A program made the translations under genes and the position numbers. This document shows positions 36,678 through 45,876 of a stretch of 64,000 nt of DNA, piece after piece (positions within the stretch are counted from its first letter, which is position 1; every line of letters begins with the position of its first letter). The stretch is from Phosphitispora fastidiosa (lineage in GTDB: Bacteria; Bacillota; Thermincolia; Thermincolales; UBA2595), in contig NZ_JAHHUL010000002.1 in NCBI RefSeq assembly GCF_019008365.1, positions 124,001 to 188,000 on the forward strand, read 5' to 3'. The notes beneath the pieces are model-generated. The model did no database searches and was not told the origin of the DNA. It saw only the letters and a program-made list of their open reading frames with translations.

Positions 36678-38264
36678 TTAAAGGGTCACCATCTTAACGT
36701 CCAGCACACCATCCACCCTCATAATCTCGGCCAGCACTTCATCAGAAGCTGCCGTATCTATCGCCAACATAATAATGGCTTTCCCTCCCACACTTTTGCG
36801 GCCAACCTGCATACCCGCAATATTCAGGTCATGTTCTCCGACTATACTGGCAACAGGGCCGGCAACTTTCGGCCGGTCCTGGTGGGGAACCACCAGGATA
36901 TTACCAAACGGCACCACATCAACCCTAAAACCGTCAACCATGACGATTCTCGGGTCATCCTTTCCGAACAGGGTTCCCGCAATTTCCATGACTTCTGCCG
37001 ATTCCGTACTGGCAGAAATCAATGCTGTATAATCACCGGTTCCAACTGTCTTAATCTCTTCTACCGTAATTCCTCTCTCTTTTGCCAAAATGGGTGCATT
37101 TACAAAGTTGACCGACCCTGATTCCTCAGCCATGGACTCAAGAAACCCTTTAAGGAATGATACCGTCAACGGGGATACATCAACCTGGACCAATTCACCG
37201 GTATATGTAATCCTGATATTTTTAACACTCCCCTCAACCAGTTGTGCCTGCATTTTGCCCAATTTCTCCGCAAGAGCCAGATATGGCTTGACAGCAGCAA
37301 GGATATCTGGTTTGATTGGCGCCACATTAACAGCATTGGCAGCCATTTCACCTTTCACCAGTACATTTACAAACTCCTCAGCCACATCTAGAGCAACATT
37401 AACCTGAGCCTCTCTGGTGGATGCACCCAGATGCGGCGCTATAATAACATTGTTCAATTCAAAAAGCGGACTGTCAGTGGTAGGCTCGACAGCAAATACG
37501 TCCAGCGCTGCTCCGCCCAGTTTGCCCCCCTTTAAGGCCCCATAAAGATCTGTTTCATTCACAATCCCTCCACGGGCTACGTTTATTATTCTGGCACCAT
37601 CCTTCATCATAGCCAGGCTTTCCCGGTTTATCAGGTTAAAGGATTCCTTTGTCTTGGGAATATGGAGAGTCAGGAAGTCCGCCTCTTTAATGACTTCCTC
37701 CAGTGTCTGAAATACAATTCCATTAGCCGCTGCTGCCTCCGGGGACACCATGGGATCATAACCGATAGTTTTCATCTCAAATGCCTGGGCCCTTTTGGCA
37801 ACTGCTGTCCCGATTCTTCCCAAACCTACAATACCCAGGACCTTGTTTCTCAGCTCCACGCCAAGGTATTCCTTGCGCATCCATTTACCTTCTTTAAGGT
37901 CTTTGTGTGCCTGTGGCAGGTTGCGGGCTAAACCCAGCATCAGTGCCATAGTCTGCTCGGTGGCGGCGATGGTGTTGCCATCAGGGGCGTTAACAACAAT
38001 CACACCTGCATTGGTTGCCGCAGGAATGTCAATATTGTCCACACCCACTCCGGCCCGGCCGATTATCTTGAGGCTCTTGGCTGCCGCTATAACCGGAGCC
38101 GTTATTTTAGTGGCGCTCCTGACAATTACACCGGCATATTCACTAATAATCCCACACAGATCATCTTCGCTTAGTTTGTTATTGTTAACTACCGCTTCAA
38201 TCCCACCTTCAGACAGAATCCTGACCGCCTTTTCAGAAACATTGTCCAATACCAATACCTTCAT
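36678..38264 (-). CDS. serA: D-3-phosphoglycerate dehydrogenase
   Basis: 528 aa, the long form with ASB and ACT domains. NAD motif LGIVGLGRIGTAVAKRA (about 140-156), catalytic Arg in NVARGGIVNE, Glu in DVFAVEPT, His in APHLGAST; the C-terminal ACT begins near VASIVGEHDLNIAGMQVG. First step of serine synthesis, feeding glycine. Behind a T-box leader. Confidence 0.95.
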   Translation of the reverse strand: MKVLVLDNVSEKAVRILSEGGIEAVVNNNKLSEDDLCGIISEYAGVIVRSATKITAPVIAAAKSLKIIGRAGVGVDNIDIPAATNAGVIVVNAPDGNTIAATEQTMALMLGLARNLPQAHKDLKEGKWMRKEYLGVELRNKVLGIVGLGRIGTAVAKRAQAFEMKTIGYDPMVSPEAAAANGIVFQTLEEVIKEADFLTLHIPKTKESFNLINRESLAMMKDGARIINVARGGIVNETDLYGALKGGKLGGAALDVFAVEPTTDSPLFELNNVIIAPHLGASTREAQVNVALDVAEEFVNVLVKGEMAANAVNVAPIKPDILAAVKPYLALAEKLGKMQAQLVEGSVKNIRITYTGELVQVDVSPLTVSFLKGFLESMAEESGSVNFVNAPILAKERGITVEEIKTVGTGDYTALISASTESAEVMEIAGTLFGKDDPRIVMVDGFRVDVVPFGNILVVPHQDRPKVAGPVASIVGEHDLNIAGMQVGRKSVGGKAIIMLAIDTAASDEVLAEIMRVDGVLDVKMVTL

Positions 38265-38354
38265 TTAAATCTCCTCCTTAATTTAGGCTTAAATCTCCTG
38301 AATATTTACAGGCATTTCGCAGCCCCGGCGGTAAAGCTCATTACTATGGAATAA

Positions 38355-38610
38355 ATTAAAAAACTCCCGTAACTGAAAAATTACTTTTCCAGAGACGAGA
38401 GTCTTGTTCCCCGCGGTACCACCCTGTTTGACTGAAATAATTCATATTCCAGCCCTCTTTAAATACGCTAACGGGTATTAACCGGTAATGCTTTTTAATC
38501 GCTTACTGTTCCAGAGTGGATCAACAACAGGTTCTACCGGTTCACACCAAACACCGGCTCTCTGTTAGAACCTATTTGTTTACTGTCCCCTTCATCACTT
38601 TTAAGATATC
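38355..38610 (-). promoter_or_regulatory. T-box leader of serA
   Basis: The antiterminator T-box AGGGTGGTACCGCGG is at 38411-38425. Stem I is built on AGGTTCTA/TAGAACCT with GAGAGCCGGTG and TGAACCGG near its tip. The terminator stem (38363-38370 with 38395-38402) is followed by T6. A TCC triplet in GATCCACTC after Stem I could be a serine specifier, which would suit serA; that assignment is tentative. Confidence 0.93.
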
Positions 38611-38700
38611 AACTTTTTAATAGTAACTATGCAATCATTTTACTATACAATTGAAGTTCAGACAATGTTTATCTCAGTTTTTATGTGTTTATCTCAGTTT

Positions 38701-39087
38701 TTACTCCCCTTCAACCAAAAGTTTCCCATACTCTTCGGCACTGAGTAAGTTATCCAGCTCACCGGTATCGGAAATCTCCAGCACCATAATCCAAGCTTCA
38801 CCAAAGGCATCTTTGTTAATTAGTTCCGGTGTGTCTTCAAGGACCGTGTTCACTTCCAGCACTTTGCCGCCGACAGGGGCAAAAACTTCTGAAACTGCCT
38901 TTACTGATTCTATATTGGCGGCAGCTTCTCCCGGGGCATACTCTGCCCCAATTTCGGGTAACTCTACAAAAACCACATCTCCCATAAGGCTCTGAGCAAC
39001 ATCAGTGACACCTATTATTGCCCTTGTTCCTTCTACCCTTATCCATTCATGATCTTTGGTGTACTTCAAATCCTGCGGATTTTCCAT
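38701..39087 (-). CDS. gcvH: Glycine cleavage system H protein, copy 1
   Basis: 128 aa lipoyl carrier. The lipoylated Lys is in ESVKAVSEVFAP. Nearly identical in its first half to the operon copy at 55323-55709 (both begin MENPxDLKYTKDHEW). Stand-alone, just upstream of the serA T-box. It may serve the divergent GcvP pair. Confidence 0.93.
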   Translation of the reverse strand: MENPQDLKYTKDHEWIRVEGTRAIIGVTDVAQSLMGDVVFVELPEIGAEYAPGEAAANIESVKAVSEVFAPVGGKVLEVNTVLEDTPELINKDAFGEAWIMVLEISDTGELDNLLSAEEYGKLLVEGE

Positions 39088-39121
39088 ATACTATTCCCCT
39101 TTCCGGCCGCCAGAGTTTCTA

Positions 39122-39385
39122 TCAGGCGCTTTTCCTTTTTAATAACACAGATGCGGACATACCCAACACCAGTGAAGCAACATTAAGCGATATATAAGTT
39201 GTTAAATTAGTTTTATATATTTCCTGGTTTATCTGGTGTTCAATCGATACTTCCGGATCACCCGGTTTCTGAATAGGGTCCAGCTTCTCTAATCCTTTAT
39301 AGGGCCATATTGAAAAAAGAAAAAATATAAAATTAATTAATAAGGCAAGGGAAACCAGTAAAACCGCTTTACGTCTAAAAGCCAA
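39122..39385 (-). CDS. Hypothetical two-TM protein
   Basis: 87 aa. Helix at about 8-27, a polar loop with LDPIQKPGDPEVSIEHQ, and helix at about 63-80. Not recognised. Between pdxS and gcvH. Confidence 0.5.
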   Translation of the reverse strand: MAFRRKAVLLVSLALLINFIFFLFSIWPYKGLEKLDPIQKPGDPEVSIEHQINQEIYKTNLTTYISLNVASLVLGMSASVLLKRKSA

Positions 39386-39423
39386 AAGTCATTCCCCCTT
39401 TTATTTTTAGGGACGGAAAATAA

Positions 39424-40308
39424 TTACCAACCACGCTCTTGCATCCTTTCCGTATCCGGTATCTGGGATATATCAATGCCTGGCATTGCTTCTCCCAACC
39501 CCTTGGATACTTTGGCCAACAGTTCGCTGTCATTATAATGAGTGGTTGCGGCAACAATCGCTTTTGCCCTGACTTCCGGCTCCTTAGACTTAAATATGCC
39601 TGAACCCACAAAAATCCCGTCACATCCCAACTGCATCATTAATGCCGCATCTGCAGGTGTAGCAATCCCTCCGGCAGCGAAATTTACTACCGGCAGTCTG
39701 CCGAGTTTTTTCACCATGACTACCATGTCATAAGGAGCGCCGGTACTTTTGGCAAAAGTCATCAATTCTTCATCAGGCAAATTTTGCAGGAGCCTGATTT
39801 CAGACATGACCATTCTCATATGACGGACTGCTTCAACAACATTGCCTGTTCCCGGCTCCCCTTTGGTTCTTATCATTGCGGCTCCCTCGCCGATACGCCT
39901 AAGAGCCTCACCCAAATTCCGGGCCCCACAGACAAATGGAACCTTAAAATGGTGCTTGTTAATATGAAATTGTTCATCTGCAGGAGTCAGTACTTCACTT
40001 TCATCAATATAATCTGCTCCAAGGCTTTCCAGGATTTGCGCTTCTACAAAATGTCCTATTCTTGCCTTAGCCATAACAGGTATGGAAACGGCATCAACTA
40101 TTTTGGTAACTATCGTTGGGTCAGCCATCCTGGCAACTCCGCCGGCAGCACGGATATCAGCAGGTACTCTTTCTAATGCCATGACTGCACATGCTCCAGC
40201 CTCTTCTGCAATTTTTGCCTGATCAGGAGTAGTAACATCCATTATTGCTCCACCTTTAAGCATTTCTGCCAAACCTTTTTTTAATGTCCAGGTGCCTTTA
40301 TCCGTCAT
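39424..40308 (-). CDS. pdxS: Pyridoxal 5'-phosphate synthase lyase subunit
   Basis: 294 aa PdxS/Pdx1 (beta/alpha)8 barrel. Starts [16 protein letters not shown]; active lysines in [10 protein letters not shown] and [14 protein letters not shown] context, [14 protein letters not shown], and [19 protein letters not shown]. Makes PLP from ribose 5-phosphate, glyceraldehyde 3-phosphate and ammonia. No pdxT glutaminase gene follows. PLP is the cofactor of the nearby GcvP proteins. Confidence 0.95.
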   Translation of the reverse strand: MTDKGTWTLKKGLAEMLKGGAIMDVTTPDQAKIAEEAGACAVMALERVPADIRAAGGVARMADPTIVTKIVDAVSIPVMAKARIGHFVEAQILESLGADYIDESEVLTPADEQFHINKHHFKVPFVCGARNLGEALRRIGEGAAMIRTKGEPGTGNVVEAVRHMRMVMSEIRLLQNLPDEELMTFAKSTGAPYDMVVMVKKLGRLPVVNFAAGGIATPADAALMMQLGCDGIFVGSGIFKSKEPEVRAKAIVAATTHYNDSELLAKVSKGLGEAMPGIDISQIPDTERMQERGW

Positions 40309-40331
40309 TATTAATCCCCCTCAAAATCTAC

Positions 40332-40889
40332 CTACTTATATTTTGCCCTTTCTCCGCCAATTAATTTTGGCCTGACACGGGCAGCGGTCACATGCGCTTT
40401 CCCAATTTCCTTGATGCTCAACCTCACAGGGACAGCAACTCTCTTGAGATGCATGCCTATAAAGGTATCACCTATATCCAATCCGGCATGAGCTTGAATT
40501 GTCTCTATAGCTGCCGGTTTTCTGCAATTTGCATAATAAGTTGTGGAAAACGAACCACCGGCTTTGCGATGTGGCACCACATTGACAATCTCAAAACCAT
40601 ATTTTTCAGCACACTCTTCTTCAACTATTATTGCCCTGTTAATGTGCTCACACCCCTGAACAGCCAGATAAAGATCATGTTTCCTGACAACTGGCAGAAT
40701 CCCCTCCAATAAGGCTTCTGCAATATCCATACTGGAATTTGACCCTATTTGATGTCCTCCAACCTCACTGGTGCTGCACCCAATAACCACAATATTCCCC
40801 GGCTTTAATGCAGCCACATCCAGGAGTTCCTCTAATGCTGATTTTACTCGTTTGGTAATTTCATTGAGCTCTAATGATAATTCAGTCAC
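40332..40889 (-). CDS. ywlG: YwlG/TIGR01440 family protein
   Basis: 185 aa, UPF0340 family: IVVIGCSTSEVGGHQIG, LAVQGCEHINRA, VPHRKAGGSFSTTYY. In several Firmicutes it lies next to glyA. Function not established. 23 bp upstream of pdxS. Confidence 0.88.
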   Translation of the reverse strand: MTELSLELNEITKRVKSALEELLDVAALKPGNIVVIGCSTSEVGGHQIGSNSSMDIAEALLEGILPVVRKHDLYLAVQGCEHINRAIIVEEECAEKYGFEIVNVVPHRKAGGSFSTTYYANCRKPAAIETIQAHAGLDIGDTFIGMHLKRVAVPVRLSIKEIGKAHVTAARVRPKLIGGERAKYK

Positions 40890-40901
40890 AATATAGACCT
40901 C

Positions 40902-41597
40902 CTATATAGTTACAGATTTATTTTTCGCGAGAGGTCCGGTCTCTTTCATTAAAAATGTGCATACAGCAGCTATTATTGATGAAAAAGAAAATAAGAAAAT
41001 TGTACCATGTAAACCAAGCAGTCTGATAAAGCCTGTACCGTTAATAGCCAACAGAGTTCCGGTAAAAGTTACCAGGTGTAATGGCCAGGTAAATGGCTTG
41101 CGCCGCCCTGTCTTACTCATCCAAAACCCGCAGAGCAGACCGGCAATAATACCGGCAATGGGAAACACTGCGGTTATGTTCGATGCAGACTTGATAGATA
41201 AACCAGCCTCCGTAATGTAATATGTGGGTAAATATGAGGTGAGAAACTGAAAGCTCCACATATCGCCTGCTTCAGCTATACTGAGCAGGATTACTTCCCT
41301 GTTTTTCAAGACACCCTTAATAAGGTTTTTTTCACTGTGCCCATTTCCATCGCTCCGATTTTCGGTCCGCAGCCCTCTGCCCCATATGCTCCAAGCCACT
41401 GCTATTGCTGCTACATAAACACCGCTTGTCGAGAGCGTCAGTCCCCAGGAATGATTTAATGCCATATATACTGGGACTGTCAGAGTAAAAGTAATTGTGG
41501 TGGCTATATATGGCTGCCTTATTTTAGGAAAATAGCCCCCCACGCCCCTGAAACAATAGGCTAGGGGGGCTATAGCCTGAATCTTACCTAAATTCAT
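40902..41597 (-). pseudogene. Truncated MFS transporter (C-terminal half)
   Basis: 231 aa containing about seven helices and the inter-domain loop (SKTGRRKPF) of a major facilitator transporter, but the first four or five helices are missing. It starts 30 bp after the permease stop with a foreign-looking N-terminus. Probably a deletion remnant. Confidence 0.55.
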
Positions 41598-41627
41598 TAG
41601 TGGGTAACATCTTATACCCGGCGAATA

Positions 41628-43058
41628 TTAGAGTTCCAATTGCGGCGGCAGTTCCTTCCAGCCTTTTGTCTTGATAAACTCATAGACTATACCAATTACC
41701 AGCCATACTGTACCAACCAGCAGGGCGGTACGATCCATGCTGCTGAAGACCCAGGCGACAATCAGGAAACCAAGCAAAGGCGCCAGGAAATACCTGATGT
41801 GATAACCGCCTTCAGGTGACCAGTTAGGAGTTTCGCCCAGTTTCTCGGGAGAATTACCTTTCTTCTTAACATAATAGAGCCAGATAACTCCAATGTTAAG
41901 AGCGGCAAACCCTCCGAGAGCGCCGTAATTGATAAGGTTTGTAATTTTATCAACGGTTAAGAAAATACCGAGAGCATATTCGAGGATAACAATAATGATG
42001 ATATTATAATGAGGGGTCTGATACTTTTTGTTAATTTTTGCAAAGATGCTCTTGGGCAGCATATTATCACGTCCCATACCATAGAGCAGGCGCGCACCGG
42101 CTGCAGTGGCAACGACGTTAAATACACCCATGGCAAGTACGAATCCGGCAGTATAGAAAATTGTGAACCAACGACCGCCGGTCAATTCAGCAACGTGGAA
42201 CAGGGCGGTATCAGCCCAGCCCGGCTGACTAATAAATTCCTGCCAGTTGGGAATAACCAGCATGCCAAGGTAACCTGTCACAAACATAGTAAACATCCCA
42301 ATAATAACAGATGCATAGATAGCTTTGGGAACATCTTTCTTGGGATTGTTAGTTTCTTCTGCCAGTGTGGTAATGGCGTCAAATCCAAGGTAGCTCAATA
42401 CTGCTACCGATGTGGCCGTTGCCAATGCGCTTACACTGGTGAACTGGAACGGTATGGAACTGAACAGAGTTCCGGTACCAACTCCATTTACTGCTATGGC
42501 ATAACCCCAGACTGCGAATCCGGTGAAGACTACAAATTCACCGATAGCAACCATCCACAGACCCAGTTTAGCCATCAGTTCAACACCAAAGAGGTTCAGA
42601 AGACCCATACTGACAGCAAAAACCAACAACCATACTGCATAAGGGACTTGAGGGAAAAACTGCATAATATAGAGAGAAGCGCTCATCGATGTAACTGTCG
42701 GAATAAGTATGTAATCTAAAATAAGCACCCATCCAGACAGGAATCCAATATGTGGATTCCAGCCACGGGATACATAATTGTAAATCGAACCGGCCAGAGG
42801 ATAGTTTTTAACCATAACTGAATAGCTCATAGCCGTGAAAATCATAGCAATACCGGCTAACATGTATGGTAGGGAAACTGTTCCTCCGGAAATCTGAACC
42901 AAGTAACCGAAAATGATAGCAGGTGCAATAGGAATCATATAGTTAATACCAAATGCCGTTAATTCCCAGAAAGAAAGAGACCTTTTTAGTTCCTGATGAT
43001 ATCCAAACTTTTCTAATTCCTGTTCAGCGCTAATCTTCTGTTGTGTTCCAACTGACAT
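41628..43058 (-). CDS. APC-family amino acid permease
   Basis: 476 aa, 12 helices, APC signature GINYMIPIAPAIIFG near the N-terminus, SVAVLSYLGFDAITTLAEET in the middle. Last intact gene of the unit controlled by two glycine riboswitches, so glycine or a related amino acid is the likely substrate (inference). Confidence 0.88.
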   Translation of the reverse strand: MSVGTQQKISAEQELEKFGYHQELKRSLSFWELTAFGINYMIPIAPAIIFGYLVQISGGTVSLPYMLAGIAMIFTAMSYSVMVKNYPLAGSIYNYVSRGWNPHIGFLSGWVLILDYILIPTVTSMSASLYIMQFFPQVPYAVWLLVFAVSMGLLNLFGVELMAKLGLWMVAIGEFVVFTGFAVWGYAIAVNGVGTGTLFSSIPFQFTSVSALATATSVAVLSYLGFDAITTLAEETNNPKKDVPKAIYASVIIGMFTMFVTGYLGMLVIPNWQEFISQPGWADTALFHVAELTGGRWFTIFYTAGFVLAMGVFNVVATAAGARLLYGMGRDNMLPKSIFAKINKKYQTPHYNIIIIVILEYALGIFLTVDKITNLINYGALGGFAALNIGVIWLYYVKKKGNSPEKLGETPNWSPEGGYHIRYFLAPLLGFLIVAWVFSSMDRTALLVGTVWLVIGIVYEFIKTKGWKELPPQLEL

Positions 43059-43072
43059 AGATTAACCTCCTT

Positions 43073-44191
43073 TTATTCTGCCTTTCGCATCATTGTTCTT
43101 TCTAAACCGATTACTACCTTGTAGTAACCACTCAACATGTTGTTAACCTCATAGTTTCCGGTATCAATCAACAAAGGATTACCGCCTAATGCTGTAAGTT
43201 TGCTTTGTGGGGCTATCACGATAATGTTGTCTTTACCCACTTCTTTCAGCACTCTTGGGCTGATTTGTTGGTTGCCTCTACCGAAGATATAGCCCTGGCC
43301 GCCTATTATGGTAACTACAATCTTGGTTCTTTTACCTTTGGTTAATTCTAACAGCCGTGATTCTGTTACATCATTGGCCAATACTTTTTTGTTCATGATC
43401 ACATCTACACCCAATAAAGTATTTTGTAATCCCAGCTTTTGCATTACCGCCCTGGTTGTGGTTCCCGGACCAATAACATATACAATATCTTCTGCCATGT
43501 TCTCTATAACATCATCTGCAATATAATTTAGAGCTGTTGCTTCTCCTTCAGTTCTTCCGGATTTCAACCCCTGAACCAGTTTGGCTTCATGAGGCACTTT
43601 AAGATAGCCGTATAGTTTTGCGGTAACTCTTCCTTCTCTGAACGCAGCTTCATCAATATCCATTACTTCTGCATCATGAACTTTTTTAATTTTACCCTGC
43701 AGATACATTAGAGCTACTTCACCGGCATTTCTCGAATTAGTTGCATATACGGCTGAATGAATCTTGACCCCGGCAGGAATACCAATTACCGGTACGTTGG
43801 TATTACCTATGGCATCATAAATATTTCTGGCTGTTCCATCACCTCCCGCAAACAAAATCAGATCGGCGTTCATTGCCGCTAAAGTTTTGGCGGCATCTAT
43901 AGTATCTTTGGCACCGGTTTTCCCTGGCTGAATTGAACCGAGTACTTCAGGTTCAAAGCCGCAATCTCTGGCTTCCTGCTCACCCATTTCGTGAGGGTAG
44001 GTAATTATATCAATTTCATCTTTTATTACTGCAAGTCGTTCCAGAGCATCCATCGCCCGTCTGGGTGATTCTGGGGTAGCCCCCAGTTCCAAAGCTTTTT
44101 TTAATATTTCTTCACCGTCACTGCCTTTGAGTCCGACTCTTCCTCCCACACCGGCTACCGGGTTAACTATTAACCCCAGCTTTTTTTTCAA
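43073..44191 (-). CDS. ATP-NAD kinase-like (AcoX-type) protein
   Basis: 372 aa. NAD kinase fold: LILFAGGDGTARNIYDA, then IPAGVKIHSAVYATN, VYVIGPGTTTRAVM. Longer than NadK and of the AcoX-like branch whose reaction is not settled. It lies between the divergent gcvPB and the permease, all downstream of glycine riboswitches. Confidence 0.8.
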   Translation of the reverse strand: MKKKLGLIVNPVAGVGGRVGLKGSDGEEILKKALELGATPESPRRAMDALERLAVIKDEIDIITYPHEMGEQEARDCGFEPEVLGSIQPGKTGAKDTIDAAKTLAAMNADLILFAGGDGTARNIYDAIGNTNVPVIGIPAGVKIHSAVYATNSRNAGEVALMYLQGKIKKVHDAEVMDIDEAAFREGRVTAKLYGYLKVPHEAKLVQGLKSGRTEGEATALNYIADDVIENMAEDIVYVIGPGTTTRAVMQKLGLQNTLLGVDVIMNKKVLANDVTESRLLELTKGKRTKIVVTIIGGQGYIFGRGNQQISPRVLKEVGKDNIIVIAPQSKLTALGGNPLLIDTGNYEVNNMLSGYYKVVIGLERTMMRKAE

Positions 44192-44251
44192 ATTCTATCA
44201 CACCACCTAGCAGTAAACATATTTGCTTCAATAGAAGTCCAAAGGTTTTAT

Positions 44252-44282
44252 GTGTTCCGCATTCCGGATGAATGCGGAACAC
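44252..44282 (-). other. Perfect 12-bp hairpin between gcvPB2 and the NAD kinase-like gene
   Basis: GTGTTCCGCATT (44252-44263) pairs with 44271-44282. No T-tract follows on the minus strand, so it is more likely an mRNA processing or stability hairpin than a terminator. Confidence 0.5.
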
Positions 44283-44297
44283 AATAATGACCTTCCT

Positions 44298-45854
44298 TTA
44301 CTTCCTGTGCTTTCTAAGGTAAGCCTTCCATGTTGTCGCCCATTTTTCAGGATCATCTAAAGCTGCTTCATCATTTCTCTTATGACCGGAAGCCTTATGA
44401 GGTGCGTTTATCACAAGCTCAGGAGTTTCATAAGCCTCCTTGCTAATTTGTTTGAGAACTTCATAGTACTCATCAAGGTCATCCACAGAGTATGACTCAC
44501 ATGGCTCAAGAGTCATCGGTTCGGGAATCTCCCATGGATGGTGGCTGAACCAATAATGTGGGATACCATAATCAACTGCACGGTAGTTAACTTCAGTTGT
44601 GCCCACACCGGTATCTTCCTTGAGTTTTTCCCAAGAGTAGCGCACCTGTTCCTGCCTGCGGTATCCGTTGCCTTGGTAGCATTCAGACAATCCGGGTATT
44701 GTGAGCAGTTTTTTCTCTAAATAGTTGTTGTTAAGCACAGATATGTCAGCACACTCTCTCAAGCCATCTGCACCCAGGTTCATAGTCCAGGCATAAGCCT
44801 TTAAAATAACCCCTGCAGTACCCCAAAAATCTCTGACCTTGCCGAAGCTCTCCGGATGATCATAATCCAGGAAATATTTCTTGCCATCAAATCCTACTGT
44901 AGGTACAGGCATAAACTTGGCAAATTCCTCCTTACAGCAGAGCGCACCATTAGCCGGTCCACTGGAACCGTGCGGTGTACCGAAGGTTTTGTGTACATTA
45001 AAGTGACACATGTCAAACCCGGCTTCTCTGGCTCTGGCAACACCCAGGAAGGCGTTGGCATTAGCCTGGTCATAGAAGCATATTCCGCCTGCCGCGTGGA
45101 CAATCTTAACAAATTCATCAACCCTGGGGTTATAAAGACCGATGTCCTCGGGGTTGGTCATAAATATGGCAGCTGTCCTTTCCGAAACAGCGGCTTTTAA
45201 TGCTTCAATATCTGGAAAGCCGTCTTTGTCAGGGTAGAGTGTGATAACTTTAAAGCCGGCAGTGGCAGGAGTAGCAGCATCACAGGGATGTGAGTAAATA
45301 GTGGTTATAATCTCATCCCGCTTGTCCAGTTCGCCCTTGGACTCCCAATAAGCCCTGACAATACTGGCTGCGGTATATACAGCGTGGTTACCTCCTCCGG
45401 GTTGGAAGGTAACCCGGTCCATACCTGATATTTCTTTGATTATCTGCTCAAACTTATAATAAATTTCCATAATACCCTGAACAGTATCCTCGTCCTGGCA
45501 GGGATGAAGTTCCGCAAAGTTCGGATGTGCTGCCAGATCTTCGTTAACACGCGGGTTATATTTCATGGTACAGGTACCTTCACTGATATCATTAGTGAAG
45601 TTTGCCCCCAGGGTTTCCTGGGTCAGACGTACATAATGCTGTAACACATGTTTCTGATCCATTTCAGGAAGATTAAGTTCCTTCCTGCGCATGCCGGCAG
45701 GAATGTCGGACAGGACATCACCGGCAGACTCTTTAATTTCATCATCGGGCATAGGAACCAGTATCCCTCTCTGTCCGGGAGTGGATAGTTCATATATGAT
45801 AGGCTCGCACCAGCGGGCTTCATGATAGTCTTTCTTTAATCTAACAACACCCAT
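44298..45854 (-). CDS. gcvPB: Glycine dehydrogenase (decarboxylating) subunit 2-like, divergent copy
   Basis: 518 aa. PLP lysine in HFNVHKTFGTPHGSSGP, where the canonical copy has GGGGPG after PHG. MKYNPRVNED and QPGGGNHAVYTA are also present. Start at ATG 45854 after AAAGGGTG. 13-23 bp after gcvPA2. Divergence at the phosphate loop suggests altered substrate handling, although glycine riboswitches control it. Confidence 0.88.
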   Translation of the reverse strand: MGVVRLKKDYHEARWCEPIIYELSTPGQRGILVPMPDDEIKESAGDVLSDIPAGMRRKELNLPEMDQKHVLQHYVRLTQETLGANFTNDISEGTCTMKYNPRVNEDLAAHPNFAELHPCQDEDTVQGIMEIYYKFEQIIKEISGMDRVTFQPGGGNHAVYTAASIVRAYWESKGELDKRDEIITTIYSHPCDAATPATAGFKVITLYPDKDGFPDIEALKAAVSERTAAIFMTNPEDIGLYNPRVDEFVKIVHAAGGICFYDQANANAFLGVARAREAGFDMCHFNVHKTFGTPHGSSGPANGALCCKEEFAKFMPVPTVGFDGKKYFLDYDHPESFGKVRDFWGTAGVILKAYAWTMNLGADGLRECADISVLNNNYLEKKLLTIPGLSECYQGNGYRRQEQVRYSWEKLKEDTGVGTTEVNYRAVDYGIPHYWFSHHPWEIPEPMTLEPCESYSVDDLDEYYEVLKQISKEAYETPELVINAPHKASGHKRNDEAALDDPEKWATTWKAYLRKHRK

Positions 45855-45876
45855 ATTTTTCACCCTTTCTGTGTAA

